From: CAZADH01 sp964483805
GTDB taxonomy: Bacteria; Muiribacteriota; Ozemobacteria; Ozemobacterales; Ozemobacteraceae
Direction of reading: 5' to 3'
Length of the DNA: 9,447 bases
Assembly: GCA_964483805.1 (NCBI GenBank)
Contig: CAZADH010000246.1
Location: 1 to 9,447, forward strand
The position numbers were made by a program, and so were the translations under genes. The notes under the pieces were generated by a model. The model saw nothing but the letters and a program-made list of their open reading frames with translations. It was not told where the DNA came from and searched no databases. Positions within the stretch are counted from its first letter, which is position 1; each line of letters starts with the position of its first letter. Below, in pieces: positions 6,283-9,447 of this stretch.

Positions 6283-8709
6283 CCGAAACCCGGCTCGAGA
6301 CCGCGGGGACGTCGGCGTGNNNNNNNNNNAAGAAAGGGGTGGGCGGGCGACCAGCCTGCTCATGTGGGCGCTGGTCGGCCTTTTGTTTGCGGGTTACTTT
6401 TCGCCCGAGATCTGGCGGGGCGCATCGTGCCTGTATAGCGACCTGGTCATCGGGACGTTGCCGAAATTCGTCGATCTGTTTCGCGGGGGGGCGCCGTTCG
6501 AGCAGTTCCAGTGGACCAACGCCCTGATCTTCGGATACTCGTACGCGCGCGCCGCCGGATCGACCGATTTTCTGCATTTTCCCGAGTGCTTGTGGTATCC
6601 GTGGTTGCCTGGATGTTCCATTTCGCTCTCGGCCTGGTCTTCATGTATCGGTTCCTGCGGCGCCACGGGGTGTCGCGCGAGTCGTCGCTCATCGGGGCGG
6701 TCACGTTCGTGTTCAGTGCCTCGGTGACGCGGCGCTACCTTCATATTCATCTTGTGTTTACAGTGTTGACGACACCACTCTTGTTCTATCTGGCCGAACG
6801 GGCGGTGCGAAGGGCGACGCTGGGGAGCTACCTCGCGCTGGGTCTGGTCGGAGCGAATCTTGGACTCGTCGGGCACCCACAGATGCCGGCCTATCTCTGG
6901 CCGGTCGCGTGTGCATACGGAGTATGGCGGATGCGCCAGGATGGTGCGGATCGTCGGGCCTGGGCCGGCTTCGGCGCCGGCTGGATCGTGGCCTCGCTGG
7001 TTGTGCTGGGGATTGCCGCGCTTCACTGGTTGCCGTTTCTTGCCGAGAATGGCGGAGCCATGCGGCGGACGGCGTTGTCGTCGACGCACTTGTTGATCAA
7101 TCCGCTCGAGGCCGCGGTCATGCTCTTCGCGCCCCAGGCCATCGGGGCCGACCAGGCACACGTCGGCGGCGGTTCGCGTTTCTCTCACTCCTGGGAATGG
7201 CTGGTTTACATCGGGATCGTGCCGCTGCTCTTCGTTCCTTTTGCCTGTCGGCAGGCGACACGCGCGCGGGTGCCGGCGGCGACGTTCTTTCTCGGTTTGC
7301 TGGTGCTGGGGCTGCTGTTCGTGGCTTCTGACTGGCCCAGCCCGCGCTGCAGTTTTGCGCGCCTGTGCGAGTATCTGCCGGTCTGGGGCGTGTTTCACCA
7401 CATCTACCGCTTCAGTTTTCTGGCCAGCTTCGCGCTGTCGTTCTTGTTTGCCGTCGGGCTCGACGCATGGTTGGCCAGCATCGCGACCGGCGAGCGGGAA
7501 GGCGTGACCTGGCCCCGTCGGGTCTGGTGGTTCGTCATCGTTTTGGGAATCGCCGGCACGGTGTGGTGGTTCCGGGGTGATCTTGCGGGGTTCGGCGGGG
7601 CCGCGGAGGTCTACCACGGGGAGTCTCGTGAGATCCCGTTCTTTCGCTGCGTTCTGTTGCCGGCCTGGTTCTTCATCTCGGTCGGCGTTTGGGTCGTCGA
7701 GGCGTGTCGTCGGGGTTGGGTGTCGCGAGCGCTGGCGCATGTATTGCTGTTGTGTGTATGTGGCGCCGACCTGTTGATCTTCGGGGTGCCGGCCAAGCCG
7801 GCGGCGGCTCCGGAGGACTTTCTCGCGCGTGCGCCCGTGACCTTGAACATGCCCGCGGGGAGCAGGGTGGTCAACGTCTCGGCGTGGAACAGGTTTGCCA
7901 GAGTCCCACCGACCGCCCGTGGCGTTCGCCAGTCGGTCGGGTTGAACACGGCCATCGTCGATGGGCTCGAGGAGTGCGGGGGCTGTCTGGCGATGCCCCT
8001 GCCTCCGGAACTCTACCGTTTTTGCGATGGCCTGGGGGCCCGGATCCCGTTCCGGTTCTCGACCTGGGTGTTGCGCAACAAGACATCGAGCGAAGTGCCC
8101 CCGGCCTTGTGGCGGCTGGCCTCGGTGGAGTACGTGATCGCCGACGAACCCCTGCCGGGACCGGGATTGGCAACCTTCTCGCACGACGAACCGATCTGGG
8201 CGTATCGGGTCGAGGGGACGCAACCGCGGGCCTACACGGTGCCCGAAGTCATCGGCGTCGATTCGGCCATGACCGCGTTGGAGTGCATCGAATCGGGGAT
8301 GGCGTTGAACCTGTTCGAGCCGGCGAGCATGGCGGTCGCCGTGGGTTTCCCGCCCCTGCCGGCCGGGGTACTCAAACCTGCCGAGGCGCGTCTGGTCAAG
8401 CGGGCGGGGCCGGAGGTGGTTGTCGAGGTCAATGCCGCGGCGGGGCCGACGTTCCTTGTGCTTACCGATGCCTTTCGACCGCTGTGGCACGCTTATGTCG
8501 ATGGGGCTGAGGTTCCCGTGTTCCAGACCAATGTCGTCTTTCGCGGGGTGCTGGTCCCTCAGGGCGAACACCGGGTGGTGTTTCGCTACGTCGATCCGGT
8601 TCTGGCGATGGCGGTGCGGATCAGCGGCGGGACCCTCGCCTTGGTGGTCCTGGGTTTTCTCGTGGCCTGGTGGCGACGGCGTGGGGCGGTCGCTCCGTTG
8701 CCGCACTGA
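6279..8709 (+). CDS. yfhO: YfhO-family membrane protein (GT-C superfamily), interrupted by an assembly gap and an apparent frameshift
   Basis: The ATG at 6279 overlaps the preceding TGA by 4 nt and encodes MTETRLETAGTSA up to the N run at 6320-6329. Beyond the gap the membrane protein resumes in a different frame (codons from 6332; first helix from about 6353, SLLMWALVGLLFAGYF). At about 6586-6612 it shifts by one base into the frame that runs to the TGA at 8707-8709. Reading across the breaks gives one coherent protein: an extracytoplasmic loop with YSDLVIG and STDFLHFPE, then FMYRFLRRHGVSR (about 6640-6680), GHPQMPAYL (6871-6897), many helices, and a C-terminal extracytoplasmic domain. That domain ends in WHAYVDGAEVPV, VVFRGVLVPQGEHRVVFRY and a last helix, the hallmark of YfhO proteins. 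YfhO of Bacillus subtilis works with the GT2 CsbB to glycosylate a cell-wall polymer. Here a similar transfer from a polyprenyl-phosphate sugar is inferred; the acceptor is unknown. Whether the gene is intact in the organism cannot be decided from this assembly. Confidence 0.85.
6320..6329. other. Assembly gap (10 Ns)
   Basis: Ten unresolved bases lie 41 nt into the YfhO-family gene. Ten Ns usually stand for a gap of unknown size. The coding frame before it (from the ATG at 6279) and after it (membrane-protein frame) disagree, so the true gap length is not 10, or not a multiple of 3 consistent with 10. Frames should not be compared across it. Confidence 0.95.
6586..6612 (+). other. Apparent frameshift within the YfhO-family gene
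   Basis: Upstream of this interval the membrane-protein reading is in the frame with codons at 6542, 6545 and so on (ending STDFLHFPECLWYP). Downstream it is in the frame one base earlier (VVAWMFHFALGLVFMYRF). A single missing base, or two extra bases, accounts for it. The left frame runs into Ser/Cys/Arg-rich sequence after about 6612, and the right frame is Arg-rich before about 6585. The exact site cannot be placed more finely. Confidence 0.8.
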
Positions 8710-8754
8710 GCCGCCGGATCGCTGACGTGCGGCCGTCGTCGGGCGGGGGAGGGT

Positions 8755-8784
8755 GAGACAGGCGGCCGGTTTGTGGGGTATCAT
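8755..8784 (+). promoter_or_regulatory. Candidate promoter of the downstream GT2 gene
   Basis: GAGACA at 8755-8760 (4 of 6 to TTGACA) and TATCAT at 8779-8784 (5 of 6 to TATAAT) are separated by 18 nt. Both lie in the 129-nt spacer between the YfhO-family gene and the last gene. Transcription would start near 8791, giving a leader of about 48 nt. This is by eye only; read-through from the upstream operon is also possible, since no convincing terminator is seen in the spacer. Confidence 0.4.
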
Positions 8785-8820
8785 GGGCTGGGATTTGCAG
8801 GGCCCTGGCGAGTCGATGAC

Positions 8821-8825
8821 AGGAG
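8821..8825 (+). promoter_or_regulatory. Ribosome binding site of the last GT2 gene
   Basis: AGGAG lies 13 nt before the ATG at 8839, a somewhat long spacing. An in-frame TGA at 8827-8829 separates it from any earlier start, so 8839 is the first usable ATG in this frame. Confidence 0.55.
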
Positions 8826-8838
8826 TTGATAAACCGAC

Positions 8839-9447
8839 ATGTGGCTGTTGACGCTGTTGATGGCATTGATCACCTTGCTGATCGCGTGGACCTGCTTCGG
8901 TTATTTTCTCGTTGCCCGCTTGGCCGGATTGATGCGGCGGCGGCCGCTTCCCCCGGCCACCGAGACGTTGCCGGTGATTTCGGTAATAGTACCGTGTTAT
9001 AACGAGCGCGCCAACCTGCCGGGGCGCCTTGCCAACTTGATGGCTCTCGACTATCCCGACACCCATCTCGAAATCGTGTTCGCCGATGGCGGTTCGACCG
9101 ATGGTAGCGTCGAGTGGTTGCAGGAGAATCTTCCGGCCGATCGGCCCTTTCGCCTGGTGTGTTGCCCGCAGGGAGGCAAGATCCGTCAGGTCAACCACGT
9201 GTTACCAACGCTGCGAGGCGAGATCGTGGTCAACACCGATGCCGACGCGACGATCGGGGCCGATGCATTGCGCCGCTTCGCGGCATGGTTTGCGGCGAAT
9301 CCGGGGGCGGCCGTGGTCGGGGCCTCGGCGGCACCCACGTTGTGCACGCCGATGGATGCGTATTACTGGATGTCGCAAAACAAGGGGCGGTTCCTCGAGA
9401 GCGACGCATGGGGAGTGTCGATCGTGCTCGCGGTCTGCTATGCCTTT
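8839..9447 (+). CDS. Membrane-anchored GT2 family glycosyltransferase, 3'-truncated by window edge
   Basis: The frame is open from the ATG at 8839 to the last base, giving 203 residues without a stop. Residues 1-31 form one hydrophobic helix (MWLLTLLMALITLL onward), followed by a basic stretch (RRRP). The GT-A domain begins with ISVIVPCYNER (47-57). ADGGSTDGS (82-90) forms the nucleotide-binding part, and GGKIRQVNH (112-120) is the GGK motif of processive-type GT2 enzymes. NTDADA (132-137) holds the D134-A-D136 metal site. These features resemble poly-N-acetylglucosamine- or hyaluronan-synthase-like GT2 enzymes more than the DPM-synthase type encoded at 2124. The QxxRW acceptor motif and the C-terminal helices would lie beyond the window. 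It likely polymerises or extends a surface glycan at the inner membrane. It has its own ribosome binding site and a possible promoter, and follows the YfhO-family gene on the same strand by 129 nt. Confidence 0.9.
   Translation, partial: MWLLTLLMALITLLIAWTCFGYFLVARLAGLMRRRPLPPATETLPVISVIVPCYNERANLPGRLANLMALDYPDTHLEIVFADGGSTDGSVEWLQENLPADRPFRLVCCPQGGKIRQVNHVLPTLRGEIVVNTDADATIGADALRRFAAWFAANPGAAVVGASAAPTLCTPMDAYYWMSQNKGRFLESDAWGVSIVLAVCYAF

Noticed and set aside
6511..6585. Start of the YfhO-family protein at the ATG-like position 6511.
   Set aside because: The first 25 residues of that frame are Arg-rich and out of phase with the membrane-protein reading in the neighbouring frame. The gene clearly begins earlier and is frameshifted.
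8710..8733. GCCGC/GCGGC inverted repeat after the YfhO-family gene, as a possible terminator.
   Set aside because: It has a 5-bp stem with a 14-nt loop and no T-tract; it is not convincing.
6394..9198. A 934-codon open frame on the minus strand opposite the YfhO-family and last GT2 genes.
   Set aside because: Its translation is Arg/Gln/His/Pro-rich with no recognisable domain. It runs through an intergenic spacer and opposite two well-supported genes. Long antisense frames are expected in GC-rich coding DNA.

Overview
The window is a piece of a high-GC bacterial chromosome from a draft assembly: it contains a run of ten Ns, and genes run off both ends. It carries a cell-surface glycan or lipid-linked sugar locus. 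Membrane-bound GT2 enzymes, predicted GT-C/YfhO proteins and an O-antigen-type sugar epimerase fit an envelope polysaccharide or glycoconjugate cluster. The sequence does not fix the phylum. The mixture of B12-dependent radical SAM, YfhO and GT2 genes suggests a high-GC environmental lineage, but this is only an impression. No tRNA, rRNA, CRISPR array, insertion sequence or clear repeat was seen.

Layout. (1) Positions 3-854, plus strand: a 5'-truncated SDR-type NAD-dependent epimerase/dehydratase. (2) Positions 891-1955, minus strand, convergent with the first gene: a radical SAM enzyme with a C-terminal twitch/SPASM-like cysteine region. (3) Positions 1956-2123: a divergent control region with a perfect TATAAT that ends 8 nt before the next start codon, suggesting a leaderless transcript. 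(4) Positions 2124-8709, plus strand: four tightly coupled genes (overlaps of 1, 4 and 4 nt). They encode a GtrB/CsbB-like polyprenyl-phosphate sugar GT2, a B12-binding-type radical SAM enzyme, a multi-spanning GT-C-like protein and a YfhO-family protein. The YfhO gene is broken in this assembly by the N gap at 6320-6329 and by an apparent 1-nt frameshift between about 6586 and 6612. (5) Positions 8710-8838: a spacer with a candidate promoter and a ribosome binding site. (6) Positions 8839-9447, plus strand: a second, different GT2 with an N-terminal membrane anchor, still open at the window edge.

How the genes may work together (inference). The first GT2 would load a sugar onto polyprenyl phosphate at the cytoplasmic face. 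The GT-C-like and YfhO proteins would use such lipid-linked sugars on the outer face of the membrane, as in the known CsbB-YfhO pairing of Bacillus. The radical SAM enzyme between them would chemically modify the sugar, the lipid carrier or the acceptor. No GtcA-type flippase gene is visible in the window. The two outermost genes and the minus-strand radical SAM gene probably serve the same wider surface-glycan locus.
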